A model generated the notes under the pieces. That model saw only the letters and a list, made by a program, of their open reading frames with translations, was not told the origin of the DNA and made no database searches. From Paracnuella aquatica (GTDB lineage: Bacteria; Bacteroidota; Bacteroidia; Chitinophagales; Chitinophagaceae), in contig NZ_QOWJ01000011.1 in the NCBI RefSeq assembly GCF_003332885.2, positions 62,001-126,000 of the forward strand: DNA of 64,000 nt, given 5' to 3'. This document shows, one piece after another, positions 16,393 to 23,772 of the stretch (positions are counted from its first letter, which is position 1; every line of letters begins with the position of its first letter). A program made the position numbers and the translations under genes.

Positions 16393-17706
16393 CTACCCCC
16401 TGCTTACCCGTTCAATCTGGGCGCCCAGCGCCTGCAGGCGTTTGTCGATGTATTGATAGCCGCGGTCAATCTGGTCGATGTTTTGGATGGTGCTTTTGCC
16501 TTCTGCACTCAGGGCCGCAATCAGCAGCGATACGCCGGCACGAATGTCTGGCGAGGTCATATTGATGCCACGCAACTGGTGCTTCCGTTCCAGCCCGATC
16601 ACCGCGGCACGGTGCGGATCGCACAGGATAATGTTGGCGCCCATTTCAATGAGTTTGTCTACAAAAAACAAGCGGCTTTCAAACATCTTTTGATGAATAA
16701 GCACCGAGCCTTTTGCCTGCGTAGCCACCACCAGCACAATGCTCAGGAGGTCGGGGGTAAAGCCTGGCCAGGGATGGTCGTAAATAGTGAGGGTGCCGCC
16801 ATCGAGGAAAGACTGTATCTCGTACATATCCTGTGCGGGAATGTGAATATCATCGCCAACAAAATTCATCTGGATGCCCAGTTGCTGAAACTTCTCGGGA
16901 ATGATGCCCAGGTTGGGCAGGCTTACATTTTTGATCGTAACCTCGCTTTGCGTCATGGCTGCCAGGCCAATGAACGAGCCGATCTCGATCATATCGGGCA
17001 GCATCTGGTGGTCGGTGCCGCCCAAGCTTTCCACGCCTTCAATGATCAGCATATTTGAGCCAATGCCGCTGATGTTGGCACCCATGCGGTTGAGCATTTT
17101 GCACAACTGCTGCAGGTAAGGCTCACAGGCAGCGTTGTAAATAGTGGTAGTGCCTTCGGCCAAAACTGCCGCCATTACCACGTTGGCTGTGCCGGTAACC
17201 GATGGCTCATCCAGCAACATAAAAGTGCCTTTCAGCGCTGGTGCTTCCAGGTGAAAAAATCCATCGCCGGAATGGTAGTTGAATTTTGCACCGAGTTTTT
17301 CAAAGCTTAAAATATGTGTGTCCATCCGGCGGCGGCCAATTTTATCGCCACCGGGCCTGGGGATGAGGGCTGTTTTAAAACGCGCCAGCATGGGTCCGGC
17401 CAGCATTACCGAGCCGCGCAGGCGGCCGGCTTTTTTCTTGAACGCATCGGTTTGCAGGTAGGCCACGTTTACATCATTGGCCTGGAATGTGGCCGTTTGC
17501 CGGTCGTGGCGCTCCACCTGCACGTTCATATCCTCCAGCAGTTCTATCAGCAGGTTTACATCCACAATGTCGGGGATGTTGCCAATGGTCACCTTTTCGG
17601 CGGTCAGCAACACTGCACTCAATATTTGCAGCGCCTCGTTTTTTGCACCCTGCGGAACAATTTCGCCTTTCAGTTTTTTACCGCCAATTACTTCGAACTG
17701 TGCCAT
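16393..17706 (-). CDS. murA: UDP-N-acetylglucosamine 1-carboxyvinyltransferase, Asp-type active site
   Basis: Catalyses the first committed step of peptidoglycan synthesis, transfer of enolpyruvate from PEP to UDP-GlcNAc. It is a full-length EPSP-synthase fold of 437 residues with the N-terminal KNEAL region (Lys22/Asn23). The active-site loop reads PRPGGDKIGRRR, so the residue normally Cys (Cys115 in E. coli) is Asp121. In other bacteria Asp at this site keeps activity but prevents alkylation by fosfomycin; resistance here is inferred. The start is ATG 17706. The stop is preceded by a heptad arm. Confidence 0.95.
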   Translation of the reverse strand: MAQFEVIGGKKLKGEIVPQGAKNEALQILSAVLLTAEKVTIGNIPDIVDVNLLIELLEDMNVQVERHDRQTATFQANDVNVAYLQTDAFKKKAGRLRGSVMLAGPMLARFKTALIPRPGGDKIGRRRMDTHILSFEKLGAKFNYHSGDGFFHLEAPALKGTFMLLDEPSVTGTANVVMAAVLAEGTTTIYNAACEPYLQQLCKMLNRMGANISGIGSNMLIIEGVESLGGTDHQMLPDMIEIGSFIGLAAMTQSEVTIKNVSLPNLGIIPEKFQQLGIQMNFVGDDIHIPAQDMYEIQSFLDGGTLTIYDHPWPGFTPDLLSIVLVVATQAKGSVLIHQKMFESRLFFVDKLIEMGANIILCDPHRAAVIGLERKHQLRGINMTSPDIRAGVSLLIAALSAEGKSTIQNIDQIDRGYQYIDKRLQALGAQIERVSRG

Positions 17707-17810
17707 TTGATAGATTGATTAAGTAACTACTAAAACGTGTTGCAGCCGGAATGTACGCCTTTTGTGTCCGCCAGCCCGCTGCCGGTGGGGCAGGTGTTGT
17801 TTCAAAAAAA

Positions 17811-17837
17811 TAAGTTGACTGTATAACAATCAACTTA
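17811..17837 (-). terminator. Terminator of the DUF4290 gene
   Basis: An 8-bp stem TAAGTTGA/TCAACTTA (17811-17818, 17830-17837) is followed on the minus strand by a run of seven T. It lies 51 bases after the DUF4290 stop. Confidence 0.75.
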
Positions 17838-17887
17838 CATGCGCCGGGCGCTGAGGTTTGCATGCTGCACCAGCAAGGGTGTAGCAA

Positions 17888-18595
17888 TTATTTGAATCGC
17901 TTTTTATTGTTGTTGTGCCGGTTGCGGTTATCGCCACCACCGCGGTTGTCGTTGCGGTTGTTGTTGCCGCCGCCATTGTTGTTGCCGCGGTGCCCACCAA
18001 ACTTGCGCTGTTGTTTGCCATAGCCGCCGCCTCGTTCGCGGGACTCTTGTTGCGGCCTGAAGGCTTTTACATGTGGCGTGTTGGTAAATTCGAGCTGGCC
18101 TTTGGTAATGGCGTTCAATTCGCCCTGGATGGCATCGTCGTGCACCTGGTCTTTGTGCCAGTTGCTGTACGCCAGTTTCATGTAATAGGCAATTGCGTTG
18201 GCAAATCCATTGCGCTTGTCGGGGTTTTCTTCTGCCAGCGCTTTGTCGATCACCAGTTCCAGGTTTTTGCCCAGGTGTGAAAACTTGGGATACCTTTTGG
18301 GGTATGGCAGCGGGTCGGGTCGTGCCTTCAGTGCTTCGCGGGTAGGGATGGGATAAGGCGATTCCACTTCCAGTTTAAAATCGGAAATCAGGAACAGGTG
18401 GTCCCACAGTTTATGCCGAAAGTCTTCAACGTTTTTCAGGTGGGGGTTTAAAAAACCCATTAACTCAATTACCGCATATGCGTTTTGCTGACGCCGCACC
18501 GGATCTTCAATGGTGAGGAGGTGATCCACCATTTTTTGGATGTGCCGGCCATACTCCCGCATGATCAGGTAACTTCTGGCTGTATTATACTCCAT
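17888..18595 (-). CDS. DUF4290 domain-containing protein with Gly/Asn/Arg-rich tail
   Basis: Protein of 235 residues. The first about 180 residues match the conserved Bacteroidota DUF4290 family (MEYNTAR...LIMREYGRHIQKM, WDHLFLISDFKLEVESPYP), function unknown. The last about 60 residues are a low-complexity tail of Gly, Asn, Arg and Lys (GGGNNNRNDNRGGG type), which suggests contact with RNA or DNA; this is an inference from composition. The start at ATG 18595 is supported by a TACATTTG box only 6 bases upstream, so the mRNA may be leaderless. Cytoplasmic. Confidence 0.85.
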   Translation of the reverse strand: MEYNTARSYLIMREYGRHIQKMVDHLLTIEDPVRRQQNAYAVIELMGFLNPHLKNVEDFRHKLWDHLFLISDFKLEVESPYPIPTREALKARPDPLPYPKRYPKFSHLGKNLELVIDKALAEENPDKRNGFANAIAYYMKLAYSNWHKDQVHDDAIQGELNAITKGQLEFTNTPHVKAFRPQQESRERGGGYGKQQRKFGGHRGNNNGGGNNNRNDNRGGGDNRNRHNNNKKRFK

Positions 18596-18601
18596 ACGCA
18601 G

Positions 18602-18609
18602 CAAATGTA
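18602..18609 (-). promoter_or_regulatory. -7 box of the DUF4290 gene (TACATTTG)
   Basis: Exact TAnnTTTG match on the minus strand, 6 bases before the ATG at 18595. Transcription would begin at or next to the start codon. Confidence 0.5.
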
Positions 18610-18849
18610 AACAAGGATTGAGGGATAAATACGGATTTCGCAGATTTTTATCACGGATGGAAGGATGGGCTTGAATTGTGCCAAGGACGCAAACAGGCAA
18701 TTTCCTCTTCTATTTATATAAAAGGAGCGACAAGCATGCTCTTGTTTTTGCAAAACAGAAAAAGGAAAATATGAAATAAGGAAAAATTGTGTGGCTTAAA
18801 AATCCGCGCAATCCAAAACCAAATCCGCGTAATCAGCGATACATAAAAG

Positions 18850-18877
18850 AAAGGGGCCCCGAACCAAGGCCCCTTTT
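18850..18877 (-). terminator. Orphan terminator hairpin
   Basis: A 9-bp stem AAAGGGGCC/GGCCCCTTT (18850-18858, 18868-18876) has a T-rich 3' side on the minus strand (CCCCTTTCTTTTAT). No ORF ends near it on either strand: the 18596-19325 interval is gene-free. Confidence 0.6.
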
Positions 18878-19075
18878 ACAAGCCACCATCCTCTTCCACC
18901 TAAGAGGTCGTTTAAAAAATCGTATGTTAAGGGTGAAGCGTCGTTGTCTTCGTTTTTAATCTGTCAAATTGGGTGCCAATTGGTGGTTCTGCACGCCAGG
19001 TGTTTTGTTTTATTTAATGAATCCACCCATTTGTTGAATAAACACACCAAAGCGGAAACCTCTATTACAAAGACG
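18850..19075 (-). ncRNA. Candidate small RNA ending at the orphan terminator
   Basis: The interval 18596-19325 (730 bases) has no supported ORF but contains a good terminator at its left part. A minus-strand transcript of up to about 220 nt ending there would contain a CCTCTT/AAGAGG hairpin next to the terminator and a longer GGTGT/ACACC pairing. The 5' end is unknown; I see no clean TAnnTTTG box. I cannot match it to 6S, tmRNA or RNase P RNA. Low confidence. Confidence 0.22.
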
Positions 19076-19157
19076 GAAATATTTTCCACAAATGCCAGCA
19101 CGTATCTGGATGTTTTTTGATGGGTTAGCAACGGCCGGCACTGCTACTTTCACTGTA

Positions 19158-19228
19158 GTATAAAGTTACAGAGCATCGGCCTGCCGCAGCGGTGGAAACT
19201 TGCCGATATTTAAAGCAGTACTTTATAC
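19158..19228. promoter_or_regulatory. Nested inverted repeat upstream of the glycosyltransferase gene
   Basis: The outer arms GTATAAAGT (19158-19166) and ACTTTATAC (19220-19228) enclose the inner arms ATCGGC (19175-19180) and GCCGAT (19202-19207). It lies about 100 bases before the glycosyltransferase start and could be an operator or leader hairpin. Confidence 0.4.
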
Positions 19229-19314
19229 ATCCATTTGGGTATAATTACGATGGCATCCATTGGTTCGATTGGTGCCGACACTTATGCCGGTGGGCTACTG
19301 CAAGCCACCCGCGG

Positions 19315-19322
19315 TATATTTG
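19315..19322 (+). promoter_or_regulatory. -7 box of the glycosyltransferase gene (TATATTTG)
   Basis: Exact TAnnTTTG match 3 bases before the ATG at 19326. It supports that ATG over upstream in-frame starts (19260 TTG, 19284 ATG) and predicts a leaderless mRNA. Confidence 0.5.
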
Positions 19323-19325
19323 CCC

Positions 19326-20396
19326 ATGCGTTTTGCAGTTTTTTTTTATGCTGATGCTGCCGTTATAAATGATGATGCCATGTGGTGGCAACACCTGCTG
19401 CTGGCAATGGTGCAACAGGGTGTGCAGCACGAGGTGCTTTTGTTTACCAACAAACCAACAGTATTTACGGCGGTGCACAATCGAATATTGCTGCAGGCAT
19501 ACAAGCAGCCCACAGGTGTGTTGGTGCGCCGCCGCACCCTGAACAGGTGGCAGCAAGCAGCACAAAAATCGGAAGCGGCTGCAATGGTTTGTATCGGTAT
19601 GCAAAGCTTTGTCGCCGGGGCAGTTCCCACCTATATTTTTTTACCGCCAAACCGGCCGCCGGGGCCTAAACTGTTAGATGCGGCCAAAGCAAAGGGCGCT
19701 CATTTTTGGGTAAATGACCTAGCTGCAGAAGCGGATCTTAAAAAGAGAGGCATTGTTAACATCACGGTGCTGCCGGGCGGACCTCAGTTTGTGCCGGTTG
19801 ATAATGGGTTTGATGCAAACCAATTTCAAGAACAGCACACCGAAGGCCAGCCGTATTTTTTATACGCCGGCCCGGTAGCGGCCGCACCAAACATCATTGG
19901 TTTGCTCAAAGCATTTTCCCGCTTCAAGCACCGGCAAAAAACAAGTTGGAAAATGGTGCTGCTGCCCCTTGGTGGCGAAGCCGCCGGCGTGGAGGATTTG
20001 CAAAAAATGCTGGCTTCCTATAAATACCGCCACGATGTGGTGCTGCCCCAATGGACCGAAGGGCAGACCGGTGCCGCTGCGTATTTTGCCGCAGCGTACG
20101 CTTTTGTGCAGCCCACCCCGGTACGACGTTATGGCCATTATCTGAACGATGCCGTTGCTGCAGCTTTGCCCATTATTGCCACCAGCGAACCGCAGCATAA
20201 AGAAATAGCAGGCAATGTTGCGCTGTACTACGAAGGCGGCGACGAGCAGCTGCTGGCAACCTGCCTGATGCAGGTATATAAAGACGAAGCGCTGCACGGC
20301 AGGCTGTCCGTGGCTGCCCGCGAGGCGGCAGGGCAAACAGGCTGGCAACAAACCGCAGCCGCAGCCTGGCAAAGCCTGGGCGTTGCGGAAAAATAG
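19326..20396 (+). CDS. Glycosyltransferase, GT-B fold (GT4-like)
   Basis: Protein of 356 residues with two Rossmann-like halves. The C-terminal half carries the GT4-like run YFLYAGPVAAAPNIIGLLKAF (nucleotide-sugar domain start) and VQPTP...LNDAVAAALPIIATSEPQHKEIAG, where family members place the donor-binding loop. The classical EX7E glutamates are not clear, so activity is not certain. Substrate unknown; envelope polysaccharide is a guess. I chose ATG 19326 from the adjacent TATATTTG box. GldC follows 38 bases downstream. Confidence 0.8.
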   Translation: MRFAVFFYADAAVINDDAMWWQHLLLAMVQQGVQHEVLLFTNKPTVFTAVHNRILLQAYKQPTGVLVRRRTLNRWQQAAQKSEAAAMVCIGMQSFVAGAVPTYIFLPPNRPPGPKLLDAAKAKGAHFWVNDLAAEADLKKRGIVNITVLPGGPQFVPVDNGFDANQFQEQHTEGQPYFLYAGPVAAAPNIIGLLKAFSRFKHRQKTSWKMVLLPLGGEAAGVEDLQKMLASYKYRHDVVLPQWTEGQTGAAAYFAAAYAFVQPTPVRRYGHYLNDAVAAALPIIATSEPQHKEIAGNVALYYEGGDEQLLATCLMQVYKDEALHGRLSVAAREAAGQTGWQQTAAAAWQSLGVAEK

Positions 20397-20406
20397 GGGA
20401 ATCAAT

Positions 20407-20414
20407 TACCTTCG
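20407..20414 (+). promoter_or_regulatory. Probable -7 box of gldC (TACCTTCG)
   Basis: One mismatch to TAnnTTTG, 20 bases before the gldC ATG. It starts just after the glycosyltransferase stop codon. Confidence 0.4.
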
Positions 20415-20434
20415 CCGCTCATTAACGCAACAAA

Positions 20435-20785
20435 ATGATCAAGTCAAGTATCACTATAGATGTAACGCTGGACGACCAGCGGGTGCCGGAAAGTATTGAG
20501 TGGAAAGCAACAGAAAGCACCGCCGACCGGCCGCAGCAGGCCCGCGCCATGATGCTGTCGCTGTGGGATGGCCAGGAAAAAACCGCCCTGCGCATTGACC
20601 TGTGGACGCAGAAAATGATGGTGGATGAAATGGCCGACTTTTACTACCAAACCTTTATGACGATGGCCGACACGTTTGACCGCGCTACCAAGCAACCCGA
20701 ACTGGTAGATGAAATGAAGTCTTTTGCCCACCGTTTCTACGAAAAGTTCCGCGAACTGCAGATGAAAGAAAATAAAGCCAGCTAA
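20435..20785 (+). CDS. gldC: Gliding motility protein GldC
   Basis: Small protein of 116 residues, full length for GldC. Characteristic stretches are SSITIDVTLDDQRVPESIEW, ARAMMLSLWDGQEKTALRIDLWT and a C-terminal helical part ending in FYEKFRELQ. In Flavobacterium, gldC is one of the gld genes linked to gliding; its biochemical role is unclear, and the gene also occurs in non-gliding Bacteroidota. The protein is cytoplasmic by composition. The start is ATG 20435. The stop is followed after 4 bases by a heptad repeat arm. Confidence 0.9.
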   Translation: MIKSSITIDVTLDDQRVPESIEWKATESTADRPQQARAMMLSLWDGQEKTALRIDLWTQKMMVDEMADFYYQTFMTMADTFDRATKQPELVDEMKSFAHRFYEKFRELQMKENKAS

Positions 20786-20789
20786 TTTG

Positions 20790-20883
20790 GTTGACAGTTG
20801 GTAGTTGATAGTTGACAGAATGGAATGGCTGTTTACTCCCAACTCCCAACTGTCAACTCCCAACCATCAACTATAAACTCTCC
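20790..20883. repeat. Heptad inverted element (GTTGACA / ACTCCCA words)
   Basis: The left arm of four units is 20790-20817 and the right arm of seven units is 20835-20883, inverted to each other. It starts 4 bases after the gldC stop and ends 5 bases before the start of the next gene. Confidence 0.8.
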
Positions 20884-20888
20884 CCGCT

Positions 20889-21347
20889 ATGAGCCTCGAA
20901 CAAAAGATAATGGAGCAAATGAAGGACGCCATGAAGGCCAAGAACGAAGCTGCACTGCGCGGACTCCGGGCCATCAAGGCAGAGATCATCAAAGCCAAAA
21001 CAGAACCCGGCGCCAACGGTGCCGTTTCGGAAGAAGGCGAAACAAAGTTGTTGCAGCGCATGGTAAAACAGCGGCGCGACTCCCTGGATATTTACCAGCA
21101 ACAAGGCCGTGCCGACCTGGCCCAGAAAGAACAGGAAGAAATTGCCGTGATCGAGCAGTTTTTGCCTGTCCAACTGGATGAAACCGCACTAAAGGCCGAA
21201 TTGCAAACCATTATTGCCGAAACCGGCGCCACCTCGGCCGCCGATATGGGCAAGGTAATGGGCGCCGCCACCAAAAAACTGGCCGGCCGCGCCGATGGCA
21301 AAGCCATTTCGGCAGCAGTAAAAGAGCTGTTGCAAAACCAGAAATAA
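20889..21347 (+). CDS. GatB/YqeY domain protein
   Basis: Protein of 152 residues, full length for the YqeY family. It starts MSLEQKIMEQMKDAMKAKNEAALRGLRAIKAEI and ends with the helical domain TSAADMGKVMGAATKKLAGRADGKAISAAVKELL, which resembles the tail domain of GatB (tRNA-dependent amidotransferase subunit B). YqeY proteins stand alone and their role is not established, although a tRNA link is suspected. It lies between gldC and the cvpA-like gene in the same direction, each gap being filled by a heptad inverted element. Confidence 0.9.
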   Translation: MSLEQKIMEQMKDAMKAKNEAALRGLRAIKAEIIKAKTEPGANGAVSEEGETKLLQRMVKQRRDSLDIYQQQGRADLAQKEQEEIAVIEQFLPVQLDETALKAELQTIIAETGATSAADMGKVMGAATKKLAGRADGKAISAAVKELLQNQK

Positions 21348-21352
21348 TTTAC

Positions 21353-21453
21353 GATTTCGGATTTTAGATTTCGGATTTCGGAACCATCTGATTCTTAGAC
21401 CTGGCAGCCTAAATAGTAAGCCAGCCGAAATCTAAAATCCAAAATCCGCAATC
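21353..21453. repeat. Heptad inverted element (GATTTCG words)
   Basis: The left arm 21353-21380 has units GATTTCG and GATTTTA. The right arm 21426-21453 has units CGAAATC and TAAAATC. It begins 5 bases after the upstream stop codon and ends 7 bases before the next ATG. Confidence 0.8.
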
Positions 21454-21460
21454 CTCCTCC

Positions 21461-21979
21461 ATGTTTATCGACAGCATTGTTGCCGGCCTGATGGTGCTGG
21501 CCCTTTGGAAAGGGTGGCGCAAGGGGCTGGTACTGGCCCTTTTTTCTTTTCTGGCCTTGGTTTTGGGCTTGGCCGCTGCGGTAAAACTGTCGGCAGTGGC
21601 GGCTGCATACCTGGGTGAGCATACCAACCTGTCGGAGCGGTGGCTGCCTTTTGCGGCTTTTGCGCTGGTGTTCATCGGTGTGGCGCTGCTGGTGCGGCTG
21701 GGCGCCAAGATGATCGAATCGGGGCTGGAGGCAGTGGCGCTGGGGTGGGCCAACCGGCTGGGCGGTGTTTTATTTTTTGCCCTGCTGTACCTTTTTGTGC
21801 TGAGCCTGTTGCTTTTTTACGCCAGCCAGCTCAATCTCATTAAGCCGGAAACTCTTGCCGCATCCACCACGTACCCGTTGTTGCAGCCACTGGGGCCGCG
21901 CATTGTGGGGTTATTAGGTATGGTGCTGCCTTTTTTCAAAAATATGTTTACAGAACTGGAAGGCTTTTTTGAACCCTGA
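21461..21979 (+). CDS. CvpA family membrane protein
   Basis: Protein of 172 residues with four hydrophobic segments, starting MFIDSIVAGLMVLALWKGWRKGLVLALFSFLALVLGL. The pattern of the CvpA (colicin V production) family is clear: a short N-terminal helix with WRKGxV, then three further helices. CvpA proteins sit in the inner membrane; their role is unresolved, with links to envelope stress. The length is typical. No clear terminator follows; the next start is 280 bases downstream. Confidence 0.85.
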   Translation: MFIDSIVAGLMVLALWKGWRKGLVLALFSFLALVLGLAAAVKLSAVAAAYLGEHTNLSERWLPFAAFALVFIGVALLVRLGAKMIESGLEAVALGWANRLGGVLFFALLYLFVLSLLLFYASQLNLIKPETLAASTTYPLLQPLGPRIVGLLGMVLPFFKNMFTELEGFFEP

Positions 21980-22258
21980 TTGCTTCCCGCCGGATCGGGT
22001 TTTTCATCCCTGCAAAAATTTGGGCGCTGTACCTGCGGCCTCTTTGGCTGCCGGCATACTTTGCTGCACAGACCATTACACATGCCGAAAAAATAGGCTT
22101 TAAGCAGCTGGCATTAATTTGTAAACAAGCCGCTGTAGCGCATCGTTACTGTTTCGGGTACAGGCCGTTGGAACAGTTTTAGTTCAGGTAGCGTATCGCT
22201 GCTGCCTCATTATCAAATTGAAGTAAAACCGCTATTTTAGCAACGTAAGGAAAAGAGC

Positions 22259-23035
22259 ATGCAATACGAAATAAAAGAACATAATAAGTTCAGATACATA
22301 GAGGAAGGACAAGGCGAACCGTTGGTGTTACTGCATGGGCTCTTTGGCGCATTGAGCAATTTTAAAGACCTCATTGAATACTTCCGGCATCACTATAAAG
22401 TGGTGGTGCCTATGCTGCCCCTGTTTGATCTGGACCTGCTGCACACCTCGGTCGGCGGGTTGGCCAAGTTTGTACACCGCTTTCTGGAATACAAGGATTA
22501 TAAAGGCGTGCACCTGCTGGGCAACTCGCTGGGCGGCCATGTAGCCCTGGTGTATTTGCTAAAACACCCTGAGCGGGTAAAATCGCTCATCCTCACCGGC
22601 TCATCGGGCCTGTTTGAAAACGGAATGGGTGATACTTACCCCAAGCGGGGCGATTATGAATACATCCGGAAAAAAGCCGAGATCACTTTTTACGACCCTG
22701 CAATGGCCACTACCGAACTGGTAGATGAAATTTTTTCCATTACCAACAACCGGATTAAGGTCATCAAGATTATTGCCCTGGCAAAAAGCGCCATCCGCAA
22801 CAACCTGGGTGATGAATTACAAAATATAAAACAGCCCACACTGCTGATTTGGGGCGCCAACGATACTATCACGCCGCCCTTTGTGGCACAGGAATTTAAA
22901 AAACTGATCCCGGGCAGCGAGCTGCATTTTATTGACAAATGCGGCCATGCACCAATGATGGAAGTGCCCGGTGAGTTCAACGTGATCCTTCATAAATTTT
23001 TAAAAAAACTGGCTGAGCCTGCAACAGTAGCCTGA
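22259..23035 (+). CDS. Alpha/beta fold hydrolase
   Basis: Protein of 258 residues with the alpha/beta hydrolase core. The oxyanion region is LLHGLFGALSNF (residues 24-35), the nucleophile elbow GNSLGG has Ser90, the acid is probably in LLIWGANDTITPP and the base is in KCGHAPMMEVP. The triad appears intact. There is no signal peptide, so it is cytoplasmic. The substrate is unknown (esterase, or hydrolase of a C-C bond). A TATTTTAG box lies upstream near 22233. The CBS gene follows 34 bases downstream and is likely co-transcribed. Confidence 0.87.
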   Translation: MQYEIKEHNKFRYIEEGQGEPLVLLHGLFGALSNFKDLIEYFRHHYKVVVPMLPLFDLDLLHTSVGGLAKFVHRFLEYKDYKGVHLLGNSLGGHVALVYLLKHPERVKSLILTGSSGLFENGMGDTYPKRGDYEYIRKKAEITFYDPAMATTELVDEIFSITNNRIKVIKIIALAKSAIRNNLGDELQNIKQPTLLIWGANDTITPPFVAQEFKKLIPGSELHFIDKCGHAPMMEVPGEFNVILHKFLKKLAEPATVA

Positions 23036-23069
23036 TCTTTTTTGTCTGTTAAGGTAAAGGCCGTAATCC

Positions 23070-23726
23070 ATGTTAACCCGACAACTCATATCGAACACAA
23101 TTCCCTACCTGCATAAGGGCGATAAGGTTTATCAGGCATTACAGCTGATGAACGACTACCACGTATCGCACCTGCCCATTGTAGACGAAGAAAAATACCT
23201 CGGCATCATCAGCGAAGAGCAACTGCTGCACAGCGACGATGACAACAGCCTGAGCGATCTGCCCATATCGGAAGGCGGCACCACTGTGCAGGCCAACGAC
23301 CATTTTTTAAAAGCCATTGAAGTAGCCGTGCAAAAAAACCAGAGCATCGTGCCGGTGGTGGAAGAAAACCAGATGGTGGGCATTGTTACCTACAATGACC
23401 TGCTGCGCAATGCTTCCGACTTTATGAGCCTGGGGCAGCCCGGCGCCCTCATTGTGCTGGAAATGGAACCCAAGGCGTACTCGTTTACCGAGATCAACCG
23501 CATTGTAGAATCCAATGATGCACAAATTACCCAATTAAACACCTTTGCCGATACCGAAACCGGGATGATGCAGGTAACCATCCGGCTTTCTAAAACTGAG
23601 GTTTCGGCAATTATTGCCACCTTTCAGCGTTATGAGTACACGATCAAGTACTATTTCGGCGAAGAAATGTATGAAAATGAGCTGCGGGGCAACTTCGACA
23701 ACCTGATGCATTACTTGAATATTTAG
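23070..23726 (+). CDS. CBS domain pair protein with ACT-like C-terminus
   Basis: Protein of 218 residues. The two CBS domains (about 10-60 and 70-125) show ALQLMNDYHVSHLPIVDEEKYLGIISEEQLL and VAVQKNQSIVPVVEENQMVGIVTYNDLL. The C-terminal 85 residues (ALIVLEMEPKAYSFTEINRI...) look like an ACT-type regulatory fold. This makes a nucleotide-sensing protein without an obvious catalytic domain. In Bacteroidota this gene often lies next to nadK; here a BamA-like gene sits between them. Cytoplasmic; the effector is unknown. Confidence 0.88.
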   Translation: MLTRQLISNTIPYLHKGDKVYQALQLMNDYHVSHLPIVDEEKYLGIISEEQLLHSDDDNSLSDLPISEGGTTVQANDHFLKAIEVAVQKNQSIVPVVEENQMVGIVTYNDLLRNASDFMSLGQPGALIVLEMEPKAYSFTEINRIVESNDAQITQLNTFADTETGMMQVTIRLSKTEVSAIIATFQRYEYTIKYYFGEEMYENELRGNFDNLMHYLNI

Positions 23727-23772
23727 GCTCACCTCCGCTCTGGATCGATATTCGCACGATTATTTCGTACGG

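Noticed and set aside
16039-17058. 339-codon plus-strand ORF over the repeat element and murA
   Set aside because: It begins within repeat copy A and continues antisense to murA. No coding signals.
21980-22040. Possible terminator after the cvpA-like gene
   Set aside because: Only a short AACCC/GGGTT pairing with a long loop; too weak to call.
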